From DATIKM01 sp035477595 (GTDB lineage Bacteria > Armatimonadota > Chthonomonadetes > Chthonomonadales > CAJBBX01), in the NCBI GenBank assembly GCA_035477595.1, contig DATIKM010000173.1:1-64000 (forward strand): a stretch of DNA of 64,000 bases. Reading direction: 5' to 3'. Positions 1 to 8,895 of the stretch are shown one piece after another. The position numbers were made by a program, and so were the translations under genes. The notes below the pieces were generated by a model. That model was not told the origin of the DNA and ran no database searches. It was given only the letters and a program-made list of their open reading frames with translations. Each line of letters opens with the position of its first letter. Position 1 is the first letter of the stretch.

Positions 1-207
1 GCCGATCCGACGGATGGCGCGGAGGTCGCTCGTGATCGAAGGACGCGCGGTGATGGGGACGCGCACGTCCAGCGCGCCAGGAGCGCAGAGGGGCTCGGGC
101 GAACCAACCACGACCTGCCAGCCTCGACCCGCAAGGCTGCCCGCCAGCACATGCACGTGCTGCAGCATCCCGCCGGCCGCAGGTCGCAGCACCTGTGCGA
201 CGCGCAT
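1..207 (-). CDS. Glycosyltransferase family 4, N-terminal fragment (runs off left edge)
   Basis: Sixty-nine codons lie in the window; the rest is beyond base 1. The protein begins MRVAQVLRPAAGGM, then QHVHVLAGSLAGRGWQVVV. This is the first beta strand, glycine-rich loop and first helix of the GT-B fold of GT4 sugar transferases, which use nucleotide-sugar donors to build polysaccharides or glycolipids at the cytoplasmic membrane. The ATG at 207 is preceded by GGAGGG with a 6-nt spacer, which fixes the start. It is transcribed away from the gene at 532. Only the N-terminal nucleotide-fold region is visible, so the donor, the acceptor and even the exact family are inferred from the opening motif. 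Confidence 0.6.
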   Translation of the reverse strand, partial: MRVAQVLRPAAGGMLQHVHVLAGSLAGRGWQVVVGSPEPLCAPGALDVRVPITARPSITSDLRAIRRIG

Positions 208-531
208 CTCTAGCCCTCCGAACACCGACTTTCGCCGGAGTAGGCCGGCGGTCCTCCGGACAGGAGTCGGGCCGGCGCTCCGCGAAATCATGTCATGCAC
301 GTCAACGGCTGTGCGCGACCCGCGCTTATGACGAACTGCGCGCGTCTCGAGCCAGGCTCCGGCTGCACAGGCCTCGCCGTCAGCGTGGCAGTCCTCAGCG
401 AGGCGGAGCGCGCCGGCTGCATGGCGATGGAATGCTGCCTCAGCGGCCGGCGCAGGAGGCGCTCCCTCGCTCGGTCCGTGTCCCTTCGCAGCCCGATGGT
501 CTGACCGCAAGCGATTCCGAAGGAGCCGCCA
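208..531. other. Divergent intergenic region
   Basis: This 324-base stretch separates two divergently transcribed genes and must hold both promoters. I find no convincing -35/-10 pair, no tRNA and no structured element. Open frames here lack ribosome binding sites and protein-like composition. The only clear signals are the Shine-Dalgarno sequences at its two edges. Confidence 0.5.
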
Positions 532-1419
532 ATGCATGCTCCACTCGCTCTTCTAGCCGCGCTGGTCAGCCTGCAGCAGACGCCCGCCGCCGAACCACAG
601 CGCCCGGCAGCGACGCCAACCGCAGGCGCCAACGTGAAGCAGGGAGTCATCGCCAGCGTCGACCCATTGGCCGGCGCCCTGACTGTCACGCTGCGCGGGG
701 GTGCGTCGGCATCGTTTCGGCTCGGCGATCGAACCCAGGTCTGGGAGAACCGCCGGCGAGCCGCAGCCACCGATCTCAGGGCGGGCGCCTACGCTGTAGT
801 ACGGCATCGGCGGTCTGGCGAGCCGCCTCACATGGCCTACGACGTGGCCGATCGCCTGTCGTGGGAGTGGCTTCAGCGCATCCGGCGCGACGTCACGACG
901 GTGCGCGTTACCGCACTGGAGGATGGCTGGCTGCGCGCTGAGGAGGGCAAGGACCGACTGCCCGTCGACTACCGCTTTACGGAGAAGACGACGTGGTGGA
1001 AGGGTGGCGCCACCGCAACCCCGTCGTCTTTCAAGCCTGGCGACACCGTGAGTGTCGCGCCGCGCCTGCTCCCCAACGGGGCGGTGATGGCCGTCTCCGT
1101 CGCCGATGACGGCGTGTGGGCGGCGCGCCTGAGGGAGCGCAGCCGGCCATCGGTCAGCGGCGCGCTTGCGCGCTATGATGCCGGTTCACGCACGATCACG
1201 CTCCGCACGGACCTTGGAGACGAGCGCGAGCTGGTGCTCGCTGCAGCCTGCACCTGTCGGCGCGACGGCAGGGCCGTGCCCCTCACGGCCCTCCGCCCTG
1301 GTCTGAGGGTCACCGCCCACCTCCGCACGGAGCCCGATGGCGTGCGCCGCTGCGTCAGGCTGACCATTCAGCGGGCGGCCCCCGCAGGCGCGGCGAAGGC
1401 TTCAGCGGGCATGCGGTAG
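532..1419 (+). CDS. Secreted DUF5666-like beta-rich protein
   Basis: The 295-aa product opens with a short hydrophobic segment (MHAPLALLAALVSL) that looks like a signal peptide, then a Pro/Ala-rich linker. Around residues 40-70 is the pattern GVIASVDPLAGALTVTL, typical of DUF5666/OB-like modules. The same theme recurs near residues 215-285 (SGALARYDAGSRTITLRTD, then a Leu-Arg-Pro-Gly turn), so the protein appears to hold about three small beta-barrel modules. Family function is unknown; export is inferred from the N-terminus. The ATG follows AAGGAG at good spacing. The frame is open and convergent with the anti-sigma gene, and a hairpin lies between them. Confidence 0.72.
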   Translation: MHAPLALLAALVSLQQTPAAEPQRPAATPTAGANVKQGVIASVDPLAGALTVTLRGGASASFRLGDRTQVWENRRRAAATDLRAGAYAVVRHRRSGEPPHMAYDVADRLSWEWLQRIRRDVTTVRVTALEDGWLRAEEGKDRLPVDYRFTEKTTWWKGGATATPSSFKPGDTVSVAPRLLPNGAVMAVSVADDGVWAARLRERSRPSVSGALARYDAGSRTITLRTDLGDERELVLAAACTCRRDGRAVPLTALRPGLRVTAHLRTEPDGVRRCVRLTIQRAAPAGAAKASAGMR

Positions 1420-1437
1420 CCGACTGCCGGCGGCACG

Positions 1438-1467
1438 ACGCCCCTCCTGCACGCGCGGGAGGGGCGT
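1438..1467. terminator. Perfect 10-bp hairpin between convergent genes
   Basis: Arms 1438-1447 (acgcccctcc) and 1458-1467 (ggaggggcgt) pair perfectly around a 10-nt loop. The hairpin sits 19 bases after the stop of the gene at 532-1419 and 30 bases from the end of the convergent anti-sigma gene, so it can serve both strands. No T-run follows on either side, so it is a candidate rather than a classical intrinsic terminator. Confidence 0.55.
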
Positions 1468-1496
1468 CCTGTGCCCAAACGTCGGCAGTCCGGCGG

Positions 1497-2165
1497 CTAT
1501 CGTACGCGGAGAGGCATCGTCTGTGACCGCACCTCGCCGTGATGCTCCCACGAGACCCTCAGCAACACCTGCCCACCCGACGCCGGACCAGGCAGAGCGA
1601 CTTCCGCAGGCTGGCCAGCCTCAACGGCCACCGAGACCGCCTCCTCAGCACGCCCGGCGATCGAGACGGAAACCTGAACGGGCACGCTGCGGGAGGTAGT
1701 CAGACGGAAGCGCAGCTCGCCACCGTGCACGGTGGCGGGTCCGACCACTACGGGAACCTCATCTGCCGGCGACCGGACCGACACAGGCAGGCCAAGCCAG
1801 GCGGCCACGCGCGTGCCAGGAACGGTGGTCCCCCACAGCGCAACCAGCAGCACGGCCGCCGCGGCCCAGACGAGACCCCGGCGCGACAGCAGCACGCGCC
1901 ACTCCGGAAGTAAGCTGCGACGGCGGCCGGCCTGTGGAGCAGAGGCCTCGTCAATCTTCCGCCAGACGTGAGCGCGGAAGTCGGCGGGCGGCTCCACCGC
2001 GACCGGCGCCGTCGAGAGGTCTGCATAGAGACGGCGCATATCGGACGCCGCATCGCGGCACTCCTGGCAGCCCTGGAGGTGGTTCTGGAACGCCACAAGC
2101 AGTGCACCCTCCAGCGATCCCTCACAGTATCTGGATACCAGGTCCAGCGACTGTTCACAGCGCAT
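1497..2165 (-). CDS. Membrane anti-sigma factor with zinc-finger N-terminus
   Basis: The 222-aa protein carries the zinc-binding anti-sigma pattern H29-x3-C33-x2-C36, with an extra Cys at position 3, in a helical N-terminal domain. One hydrophobic segment follows near residues 95-115 (WAAAAVLLVALWG), then a beta-rich extracytoplasmic region of about 100 residues. This is the usual layout of ZAS anti-sigma factors, which hold an ECF sigma at the membrane and release it on envelope signals. It lies 48 bases downstream of the ECF sigma gene in the same operon, so the two are very likely partners. The signal sensed by the outer domain cannot be read from sequence. Confidence 0.85.
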   Translation of the reverse strand: MRCEQSLDLVSRYCEGSLEGALLVAFQNHLQGCQECRDAASDMRRLYADLSTAPVAVEPPADFRAHVWRKIDEASAPQAGRRRSLLPEWRVLLSRRGLVWAAAAVLLVALWGTTVPGTRVAAWLGLPVSVRSPADEVPVVVGPATVHGGELRFRLTTSRSVPVQVSVSIAGRAEEAVSVAVEAGQPAEVALPGPASGGQVLLRVSWEHHGEVRSQTMPLRVR

Positions 2166-2213
2166 GACTCACACCCAACCTTCCCGCCGTGCTCCGGCCT
2201 CCCGTTTCCGACG

Positions 2214-2852
2214 TCAGTCCGAGGGGAAATGTTCCGGATGGGCGCGTAGCCGGTCCCTAAGCGCGAGCCGGGCGCGGTTCAGCCGCGACTTCACGGTTCC
2301 GACGGGCAGCTCCAGGGCCGCGGCGATCTCCTCGTAGGACTGCGACTCATGGTGGTACATCACCACCATAATGCGCTGGTGCTCGGGCAGGCTGTCGATC
2401 GCCGAGTTGAGCAGCGCCGTCCGCTCGGATGCCTGTGCCGCCGCGTGCGGAGTAGGGTGTGGGTCCTCGATCTGGCGCGCGACGGACGACTCCTCCAGCT
2501 CGACCATCTCCTGCAGCGACTGCTGGCGGTGGGACCGATCCCGCTTCCGCATGTCCAGGTAGATGTTGGTGACGATGCGGAACAGCCACGTGACGAAGCT
2601 GGAGTCCCCGCGGAAGCCGCGTATGGCCTGGTAGAGCCGCACGAACGCGTCGGAGGCGATGTCGCATGCGTCGTGGTGGTTGCCGCACAGGCGAAAAGCG
2701 AAGTTGTAGACCCGCCTCTCGTAGAGGCGCACCAGGTCGTCGAAGGCGTCACGATCCCCTTGCCGCGAGCGGTCGACTAGGCGGCGCTCTTCGGCCGTCA
2801 TGCCCCGCGAGGAACGCTCCGGGTGCTGTTGGTCGGACACCGTGTCACCCAT
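2214..2852 (-). CDS. RNA polymerase ECF sigma factor
   Basis: The product is 212 aa. Region 2 (DAFDDLVRLYERRVYNFAFR, then the DACDIASDAFVRLYQAI core and SSFVTWLFRIVTN) binds the -10 element and core polymerase. Region 4 near residues 145-200 (LPEHQRIMVVMYH, SYEEIAAALELPVGTVKSRL) is the helix-turn-helix that reads the -35. A roughly 40-residue acidic linker joins them. It is a group IV (RpoE-like) sigma factor. Its gene is 6 bases from DUF4446 upstream and followed by its likely anti-sigma factor. The N-terminus before residue 18 is poorly conserved, so a GTG or ATG slightly inside is possible. Confidence 0.93.
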   Translation of the reverse strand: MGDTVSDQQHPERSSRGMTAEERRLVDRSRQGDRDAFDDLVRLYERRVYNFAFRLCGNHHDACDIASDAFVRLYQAIRGFRGDSSFVTWLFRIVTNIYLDMRKRDRSHRQQSLQEMVELEESSVARQIEDPHPTPHAAAQASERTALLNSAIDSLPEHQRIMVVMYHHESQSYEEIAAALELPVGTVKSRLNRARLALRDRLRAHPEHFPSD

Positions 2853-2858
2853 CGACCC

Positions 2859-3359
2859 TCAGGACTCCGCGGACACGCTCAGGGCCCTCCGCTCCTCCTG
2901 CGTGAGGGGATGGCTCGGCGTGCCTGCCCGTATGGACTTCCCGTAGATGCGCACATCGGCGCGGCTGTAGACGCTGCTGAGGGTGACCCCGCTGCCGAGG
3001 CCATCGGTCAGCGCCATGGAGAAGCTCTGCTCGCCGCCCACGTCGTCGAAGGCGTCGTACCGGACGAGCCCCACGCGCTGCACGCAACGCTGCTGCTGGA
3101 GAGCGAGCGCCTCGACGCGACGCTCCAGCGCCTCGAGCCGCTCCGCGACATGCTGCACCGTTTCGAGGTGCTTAACCAGTATCTCTTCTAGGTTGCCACC
3201 GCTCGTGCCACGCGTGAGCCGTTGGTACAGCCGCGTAAGGCGGGACTGGCGCGCAAGGATCCACAGAAGCGCGACAAGCATCGGCAACAGGAGACTTCCG
3301 GTCGCCAGCAGAAACGGCCCCGGGGTTTGACCGAGAGCGGAGGCAAGGTCGGAGATCAA
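2859..3359 (-). CDS. DUF4446 family membrane protein
   Basis: The 166-aa protein has one N-terminal membrane helix (about residues 15-37, LLATGSLLLPMLVALLWIL), a coiled-coil stretch (about 55-90), and a C-terminal domain with VRYDAFDDVGGEQSFSMAL, the hallmark of DUF4446. Function is unknown. The start is TTG; GAGAGGA lies about 9 nt upstream, which supports it over internal ATG codons. It is the first gene of the sigma/anti-sigma operon, suggesting an envelope role. It is divergent from the signal peptidase gene, and the two predicted starts overlap on opposite strands. Confidence 0.8.
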   Translation of the reverse strand: MISDLASALGQTPGPFLLATGSLLLPMLVALLWILARQSRLTRLYQRLTRGTSGGNLEEILVKHLETVQHVAERLEALERRVEALALQQQRCVQRVGLVRYDAFDDVGGEQSFSMALTDGLGSGVTLSSVYSRADVRIYGKSIRAGTPSHPLTQEERRALSVSAES

Positions 3360-3958
3360 TGGCGGATCCTCTCACGGTTGATGACCGAGGGTCGACGTCC
3401 GAGGCGGACCGCGCCACGGACGGGTCGTGCACGGCTCAGCGTGTCCACGTGCGCGGTCGAGGCGCCGCAGCGGCCCGCACCGCCGCATCGCCGATGGCAA
3501 TCCGCATCACGCTGCTGGCGTCGCTCATCGCACTAGGGATGAGCGCTCGGGTCGCCATCGTGCGAGGCGACAGCATGGAGCCCACCTACCGAGATGGCGG
3601 AGTGGTGGTCGCCTGGAGGCTTCACGGGTCGCGCGACGCGCTGCGCGCGGGCGACGTAGTGCTGGTCCGCCTCGGGCATGACACCATCATCAAGCGCGTC
3701 GCCTACATGCCTGGCGACACGATCAGATCGCCCCAGGCGATCGCGTTCGCGCGCGTCCGCGATTACTTCGAACCGGCGGGACCGCCGATGCCCGGCGCCA
3801 TAGAGCCGTTGCGCGTTCCCGACGGTACTGTGGTCGTGCTCGGCGACAACCGCTCCATATCGGAGGACAGTCGGCTCTTCGGACCGGTTCCACTGCGGGA
3901 CGTCGTGGCGCGTGCTATCGTGACTCCGGAGGCGCCGGCCCCCATTCTATCACGGTGA
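3359..3958 (+). CDS. lepB: Signal peptidase I (S26 family)
   Basis: Membrane serine protease that removes signal peptides from exported proteins. With the 199-aa start the catalytic Ser is S72 (GDSMEPTY) and the general-base Lys is K112 (IIKRVAYMPGD). The 40-residue spacing matches the short SipS-type enzymes. The box GDNRSISEDSRLFG follows near residue 160. One membrane segment (ITLLASLIALGMSARVAIV) precedes the Ser. The ATG at 3359 has GGAG 4 nt upstream, but the first 45 residues are unremarkable; an ATG at 3494, without a clear ribosome site, would give a more compact 154-aa enzyme. The fold assignment is firm; the start is not. Confidence 0.88.
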   Translation: MADPLTVDDRGSTSEADRATDGSCTAQRVHVRGRGAAAARTAASPMAIRITLLASLIALGMSARVAIVRGDSMEPTYRDGGVVVAWRLHGSRDALRAGDVVLVRLGHDTIIKRVAYMPGDTIRSPQAIAFARVRDYFEPAGPPMPGAIEPLRVPDGTVVVLGDNRSISEDSRLFGPVPLRDVVARAIVTPEAPAPILSR

Positions 3959-4013
3959 GGGGCGCCACGCAAATCGGCATGGCGCATCGGCCAGGGCTGC
4001 GGGGTGGTGGGCG

Positions 4014-4532
4014 TTGAGAGCGGCAGTGGGTGAGCCATTCAGCACCATGCGGTGGGCTGACAGGACGGCGACCTTTGAGCCTTCGTCGCTGGACGCATGC
4101 GATCGGCGCGATTGGGCGGTCGTGGTGTTCGCCACGTGCGAGGGAGGCTATGTGCTCGCTCACATTCCCGGGCGGGGCTGGACGGTCCCCAGCGGACGCA
4201 TCGACAGTGGGGAGACCCCGGAGCAGGCCGCGTTTCGCGAGTGCCGCGAGGAGATCGGCGCGGAGATCACCGATCTGCGCCTCATCGGACGTTTCCGCAT
4301 GTGGATGGCTGACGGCGTCGAGCTGACGGCGCCCACGTTCGTCGCCAGGGCGCACCGCTGCGGCGAGCTTCCGCCCGACAGTGAGTCTGTGGGCGTCCGG
4401 GTCGTCAGGCTGACGGAGGTGCCGGCGATGTATTATCACTGGGACGCGCTGATCGAGCAGGCCTTCCGCTACGCGGACGACTGCGCGCGTCGGATGGCGG
4501 CTGGCGCGTCGGGCGACTCCTGTGCCGACTGA
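4014..4532 (+). CDS. Nudix hydrolase
   Basis: The 172-aa protein carries a complete Nudix box (G-x5-E-x7-REuxEExGu): it begins GRIDSGETPEQAAF and continues RECREEIGAE, near residues 61-84. It therefore hydrolyses a nucleoside diphosphate linked to some group X using Mg2+ held by the box glutamates. The substrate cannot be told from the box. The start used here is TTG at 4014 with a purine-rich region upstream; an in-frame ATG at 4047 is a good alternative. Its 3' end overlaps the copper ATPase gene by 11 bases, pointing to translational coupling although the functions are not obviously linked. Confidence 0.85.
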   Translation: MRAAVGEPFSTMRWADRTATFEPSSLDACDRRDWAVVVFATCEGGYVLAHIPGRGWTVPSGRIDSGETPEQAAFRECREEIGAEITDLRLIGRFRMWMADGVELTAPTFVARAHRCGELPPDSESVGVRVVRLTEVPAMYYHWDALIEQAFRYADDCARRMAAGASGDSCAD

Positions 4533-6693
4533 CACGAAGCAGGTCCGCATCCGCGGGATGGTCTGCGCATCGTGCGTCGGTCGGGTGGAGCGGGCGCTCC
4601 TGCAGGCGCCGGGCGTCGTGGATGCCTCTGTGAACCTGGCGTCTGAGCGCGCCCTGGTCACCTACGACCCGAGCCGAGGCGGCCTCGACCAGCTCATCGC
4701 GGCAATCGGTAAGGCTGGCTTCGAATCGGAGCCAGTGGCCGAGACCACCGGCGCGTCCGACTTCGCGGAGGGCGATGACCACGAGCTCACCGCCATGCGC
4801 CAGCGGTTCTGGTTCTCGCTGGCCCTCACCATCCCGGTCGTGGTGGTGAGCATGGCGGTGATGCACGGCCGGCCGTTCTGGGTCGACGTTTCCCTCGCGG
4901 CTCTCACAGCGCCAGTGCAGTTCTGGGCTGCCGGACCGTTCTACGCTGGCGCGTGGCGCACCCTCCGACACGGCTCCGCCGACATGAACCTGCTCATCGT
5001 GGTCGGCACGACCGCCGCGTACGGCTACAGCGTGGGAGTGCTGGCCGCCGGGCGGGGGCACGTCTACTTCGAAACGTCGGCCGCCATAATCACGCTGGTC
5101 CTGGCGGGCCGGCTGATGGAGCGCGGCGCCCGCCGGCGTGCGGGCTCCGCCATCAGGCGGTTGCTGGACCTCGCACCCCGAACCGCCACGGTGCTGCGAG
5201 ACGGCCTCGAGGTGGAGCTTCCGGCCTCGTCCGTGCAGGTCAGCGACCTCGTCCTCGTGCGTCCCGGCGAGCGCATCCCGGCCGACGGCGTCGTGGAGAC
5301 TGGCGCGTCGGCGGTCGACGAGAGCATGCTGACTGGCGAGAGCGTGCCCGTCGAGCGCGGTCCCGGCGACGCCGTGACTGGTGGAACCGTGAACCGCGTC
5401 GGGGCCCTCGCCGTGCGCGTAACGCGGGTCGGCTCTGAGACGACGCTCGCACAGATTGCGCGCCTCGTGGAGCATGCGCAGGGGTCGCGCGCCCCCGTGC
5501 AGCGCGTGGCGGACCGTGTGGCGGGTGTATTCGTGCCCATCGTCCTTGCCATAGCCGTCGTGACCTTCGGCGTATGGCTCATCGCGCTCCAAGCGCCGCT
5601 TGCCGACGCGCTCATGCACGCCGTCGCCGTGCTGGTGATCGCGTGCCCGTGCGCGCTGGGTCTAGCCACGCCCACGGCGGTGATGGTCGCATCCGGGCGT
5701 GGCGCCGAGCTCGGCATACTGGTGAAGGACGCCCTGGCACTTGAGCGCGCCGCTGGCGTCACTGTGGCACTGCTGGACAAGACTGGGACGATCACCCGCG
5801 GTGCGCTGCGGGTCGCATCCGTGACGCCCGTGCCACCCTTCCGGGAGGAGCAGATACTGTCGGCTGCCGGTGCTGTCGAGCGCCTCTCGGAGCACCCGGT
5901 CGGTCTTGCCATCGCGCGTGCGGCGCACGACGCCGTCGGCGAGTTGCCGGTGGCGACAGCGTTCCGTGCTCGGCCGGGGCTGGGCGCGTCGGGGCTCGTC
6001 GACGGGCAGCAGGTGCATATCGGCGCCCCGCGCCTGATGGCCGAGGAGCACATCGAGCTGACGCCGGCGGTCAACGGACTTCTCACAGCGGAGCAGACCC
6101 TCGGCCGGACCGCGGTCGCCATCGCCATCGGGGGCCGCGCGGCCGGCGTGGTCTCGGTAGCGGATGAGGTTGCGCCCGGCAGCGCGGAGGCCGTCGCGGC
6201 GCTCAAGTCGCTCGGCATCCTGCCGCGCATGGTCACCGGCGACCACGCCGCCACGGCGCGTGCGGTGGCGGAGCAGTGCGGCATCGCCGAGTACGAGGCG
6301 GAGGTGCTCCCCGCGCAGAAGGCCGAAACGGTCCGTCGGGCTCGCACCGCGGGCGGTGCGGTCGCGTTCGTCGGGGATGGTGTCAACGATGCGCCAGCGC
6401 TCGCGGAGGCCGACGTAGGAGTCGCGATGGGCGCGGGAGCCGATATTGCGCTCGACGCGGCGTCTGTCGCCCTCCTTCGAGCGGACCTGCGCGCCGTGCC
6501 TCAGGCGTTGCGGCTCGGCCGGTCGGCCCTGCGCACCATTCGCCAGAACCTCTTCTGGGCGTTCGTCTACAACGTGGTCTGCATTCCGCTCGCGGCGTCA
6601 GGCCGGCTCGACCCTATGTTGGCGGCGGGCGCGATGGCGCTGTCGTCGCTCTCGGTGGTCGGCAACTCGCTCCGGCTGCGCGCCTTCCGCTGA
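4522..6693 (+). CDS. copA: Cu+-exporting P1B-type ATPase
   Basis: The product is 723 aa, starting at GTG inside the Nudix gene. A single heavy-metal-associated domain occupies about residues 5-70 with its metal site C15-x2-C18. The membrane metal site is C375-P376-C377 (IACPCALGLATPT). D419 in DKTGT is the phosphorylated aspartate, SEHPVG is the HP nucleotide-binding motif, TGES the phosphatase loop, and G618-D623 (GDGVND) the hinge motif. CPC with one CxxC domain is typical of P1B-1 pumps that move Cu+ or Ag+ out of the cytoplasm. No copper-responsive regulator or CopZ is adjacent, so control is probably elsewhere. Confidence 0.95.
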   Translation: MPTDTKQVRIRGMVCASCVGRVERALLQAPGVVDASVNLASERALVTYDPSRGGLDQLIAAIGKAGFESEPVAETTGASDFAEGDDHELTAMRQRFWFSLALTIPVVVVSMAVMHGRPFWVDVSLAALTAPVQFWAAGPFYAGAWRTLRHGSADMNLLIVVGTTAAYGYSVGVLAAGRGHVYFETSAAIITLVLAGRLMERGARRRAGSAIRRLLDLAPRTATVLRDGLEVELPASSVQVSDLVLVRPGERIPADGVVETGASAVDESMLTGESVPVERGPGDAVTGGTVNRVGALAVRVTRVGSETTLAQIARLVEHAQGSRAPVQRVADRVAGVFVPIVLAIAVVTFGVWLIALQAPLADALMHAVAVLVIACPCALGLATPTAVMVASGRGAELGILVKDALALERAAGVTVALLDKTGTITRGALRVASVTPVPPFREEQILSAAGAVERLSEHPVGLAIARAAHDAVGELPVATAFRARPGLGASGLVDGQQVHIGAPRLMAEEHIELTPAVNGLLTAEQTLGRTAVAIAIGGRAAGVVSVADEVAPGSAEAVAALKSLGILPRMVTGDHAATARAVAEQCGIAEYEAEVLPAQKAETVRRARTAGGAVAFVGDGVNDAPALAEADVGVAMGAGADIALDAASVALLRADLRAVPQALRLGRSALRTIRQNLFWAFVYNVVCIPLAASGRLDPMLAAGAMALSSLSVVGNSLRLRAFR

Positions 6694-6787
6694 GCCCCGC
6701 CAGGGCAGGACTCGAGAACGCCCTGCGCGAATCATTCGCCTGCGCCGCCTGCCCTGCCGGGGTGGCGACCGGCGTTCCGGATGGCCC

Positions 6788-7966
6788 ATGAAGCTTAACT
6801 CATCACGGACCGAGTCACGCCCACTCACCCGCTCCGGTGCACGCGCTGCACTGGCCATCTGCGGACTGGTAGGCGTCATCGGCTGCGCCGCCGCCTCACC
6901 CACTCCCCGCGGCACGACCCGCGAGCTTCGCCAGTCGCTCCAATCTGTACGGTCCGCTATCACCGAGAAGAGGACCGAGATAAGGCAGGTGCGGCGGCGC
7001 GAGCGGCGCATCGTGGACGAGATCGACACCGTGGAGTCGCGGATCGGGGCCGTCGAGGGCCGTCTCGAGAGCGTCCGCGGGCGGCTGAGGCGCCTTGAAT
7101 CGGAGCGCTCGCTCTTGCTGGCGCGCATCGAGGCCGCCGAGCGGCGCCTCGTGGTTCAGCGCCGCGTTCTGGCCGCGCGGCTGCGCCGCAACTACAAGCG
7201 CGGCCGCACCACCTATCTGCACGTGCTCCTGGCGTCGCGCAGCCTGAACGACTACATGAACCGGTCCTACTACGTTCGCCGGATGGTGCAGAGCGACTGC
7301 GACCTTATCGGCGACATCCGCCACGACCAAGGTCAGCTCAAGCGCGATCGCCGGCGGCTCGAGGAGGCAGCATCGGAGCAGCGCCAGCTCGCGAGCCAGC
7401 TTCAGGCGGACCGCGTCGCGTACCGAACCGACGTCCAGACGAAGCAGGGACTTCTCTCCGAGCTCCGCCATGACCGAAGGGCCCTCCAGGAGGCGCTCGA
7501 CGAGCTCGAGCGGTCCTCGCGCATCATCGAGGCGCGCATCCGCGCGACCATGGAGACGCCGCTCGGCCGCCAGCGCATGCTCCAGAGGTGGAGAGGCTCC
7601 TTCATCCGTCCCGCAGACGGTCCCATCCGCTCGGGCTTTGGCATGCGGTTCCACCCGATCCTCCGCCGCACCCGCATGCACAACGGCATCGACATCGCCG
7701 CCAGACACGGTGCGCCCATCCGCGCCGCGGCCTCGGGCGTGGTGATCATGGCGGGCTTCATGCGCGGCTACGGCAACACGGTGGTGATTGATCACGGCGG
7801 CGGCGTGAGCACGCTCTACGCGCACTGCTCGGTGCTGCTGGTCCGCGAAGGCCAGATGGTGATGCAGGGCGCGACGATCGCGCGAGTGGGAAGCACAGGC
7901 CTCTCGACCGGCCCTCACCTTCACTTCGAGGTACGCCGGAACGGTACCCCCGTGAACCCGCTGTGA
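6788..7966 (+). CDS. M23 peptidase with coiled coil and lipoprotein-type signal (EnvC/NlpD-like)
   Basis: The 392-aa protein begins with an Arg-containing leader and a hydrophobic stretch ending VGVIGC, a plausible lipobox, so it is probably lipid-anchored. Residues about 45-265 are a long heptad-rich coiled coil. The last 120 residues form an M23 (LytM) domain with HNGIDIAA and HLHFEV, which hold the zinc-binding His/Asp residues, so it may be an active endopeptidase rather than a degenerate activator. Coiled coil plus LytM is the EnvC plan, used to control cell-wall splitting in division. The chosen ATG lacks a strong ribosome site; longer in-frame extensions are arginine-rich and unlikely. 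The DMT gene overlaps its stop. Confidence 0.85.
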   Translation: MKLNSSRTESRPLTRSGARAALAICGLVGVIGCAAASPTPRGTTRELRQSLQSVRSAITEKRTEIRQVRRRERRIVDEIDTVESRIGAVEGRLESVRGRLRRLESERSLLLARIEAAERRLVVQRRVLAARLRRNYKRGRTTYLHVLLASRSLNDYMNRSYYVRRMVQSDCDLIGDIRHDQGQLKRDRRRLEEAASEQRQLASQLQADRVAYRTDVQTKQGLLSELRHDRRALQEALDELERSSRIIEARIRATMETPLGRQRMLQRWRGSFIRPADGPIRSGFGMRFHPILRRTRMHNGIDIAARHGAPIRAAASGVVIMAGFMRGYGNTVVIDHGGGVSTLYAHCSVLLVREGQMVMQGATIARVGSTGLSTGPHLHFEVRRNGTPVNPL

Positions 7967-8895
7967 GGGCGCCCGCCGAGACCGTGCAACTCGCCGATGC
8001 TCCGAGAAGGGCCCCTGCAGTCGCGGCGATGCTGGTGTCCGGGCTGCTCTTCGCGATCATGAGCGTGTGCACGAGGCTCACGTCGCTTCCCGGACCAGAT
8101 CGCGTTTCCGTCTCCCAGGTCACGTTCCTGCGCTTCGCGATCGGCGCCTTGGTGATGCTGCCCCTCCTCCGCGTGCCGGGGGCGCGTCTCCTCGGCGACG
8201 ACCGACGCGGCTTGGTGTGGCGCGGGATCGCGGGCGGCGTCGCCGTGTACCTCTACTTCCTCGCGCTGCACAACACGACCGTCACAAATGCCGTGCTACT
8301 CAACAACACCTCTATCCTGTTCGCGCCGCTCTTTGCGTCGCTACTGCTCGGCGAGCGCGTCTCGCGCCGCGTCGCGCCCGCCGGCATCGCTAGCATCACG
8401 GGCATCCTCCTCATCACGCGGCCGACGTCAGCGGCGGCCAACATCGGCGATCTCTACGGCCTGCTCTCCGGCGTCACCGCGGGCGCCGCGTTGACCGCGG
8501 TGCGACGCCTGCGCCGTACGGAGACCACGTCCGCCGTGCTGTTCTACTTCAACGTGGTTGGCATGCCGGTCGCCGCCCTGGGCCTGCTTGCCGAGCCACT
8601 CGCATGGCCCACAGCGCGCGCCTGGTGGCTGATCGCTGCCATCGGCGCATCGAGCATCGCGGCGCAGTGGCTGATGACTTACGGGTACCGGTATGTTCGC
8701 ACGCTAGAGGGTACGCTGATGACCCTCACTCAGGTGGTCTACGCGTCGCTCGGGGGCGTCCTGGTGCTCGCCGAGCCCCTCTCCTCTCAGACCCTTGCCG
8801 GCGGCGCCCTGGTCGTCGGCTCCGCGGTCTGGACGGGGCTGGACTCGGGAGCGTCCCGCCGACGCGCGCCCTCAACCAGCAACGCACCGCCATGA
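7963..8895 (+). CDS. EamA/DMT-superfamily membrane transporter
   Basis: The 310-aa protein has about ten hydrophobic segments arranged as two EamA repeats. The second repeat carries the usual GTLMTLTQVVYASLGGVLVL helix pair near the end. DMT permeases export or import small metabolites; the substrate cannot be deduced. The GTG start overlaps the stop of the M23 gene by 4 bases (GTGA), and its own stop overlaps the recombinase ATG (ATGA), so the three genes are translated as a coupled string. Confidence 0.85.
   Translation: MRAPAETVQLADAPRRAPAVAAMLVSGLLFAIMSVCTRLTSLPGPDRVSVSQVTFLRFAIGALVMLPLLRVPGARLLGDDRRGLVWRGIAGGVAVYLYFLALHNTTVTNAVLLNNTSILFAPLFASLLLGERVSRRVAPAGIASITGILLITRPTSAAANIGDLYGLLSGVTAGAALTAVRRLRRTETTSAVLFYFNVVGMPVAALGLLAEPLAWPTARAWWLIAAIGASSIAAQWLMTYGYRYVRTLEGTLMTLTQVVYASLGGVLVLAEPLSSQTLAGGALVVGSAVWTGLDSGASRRRAPSTSNAPP

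Noticed and set aside
4405..5619. 404-codon minus-strand frame opposite copA
   Set aside because: His/Arg/Gly-rich antisense shadow of the P-type ATPase gene with no domain.
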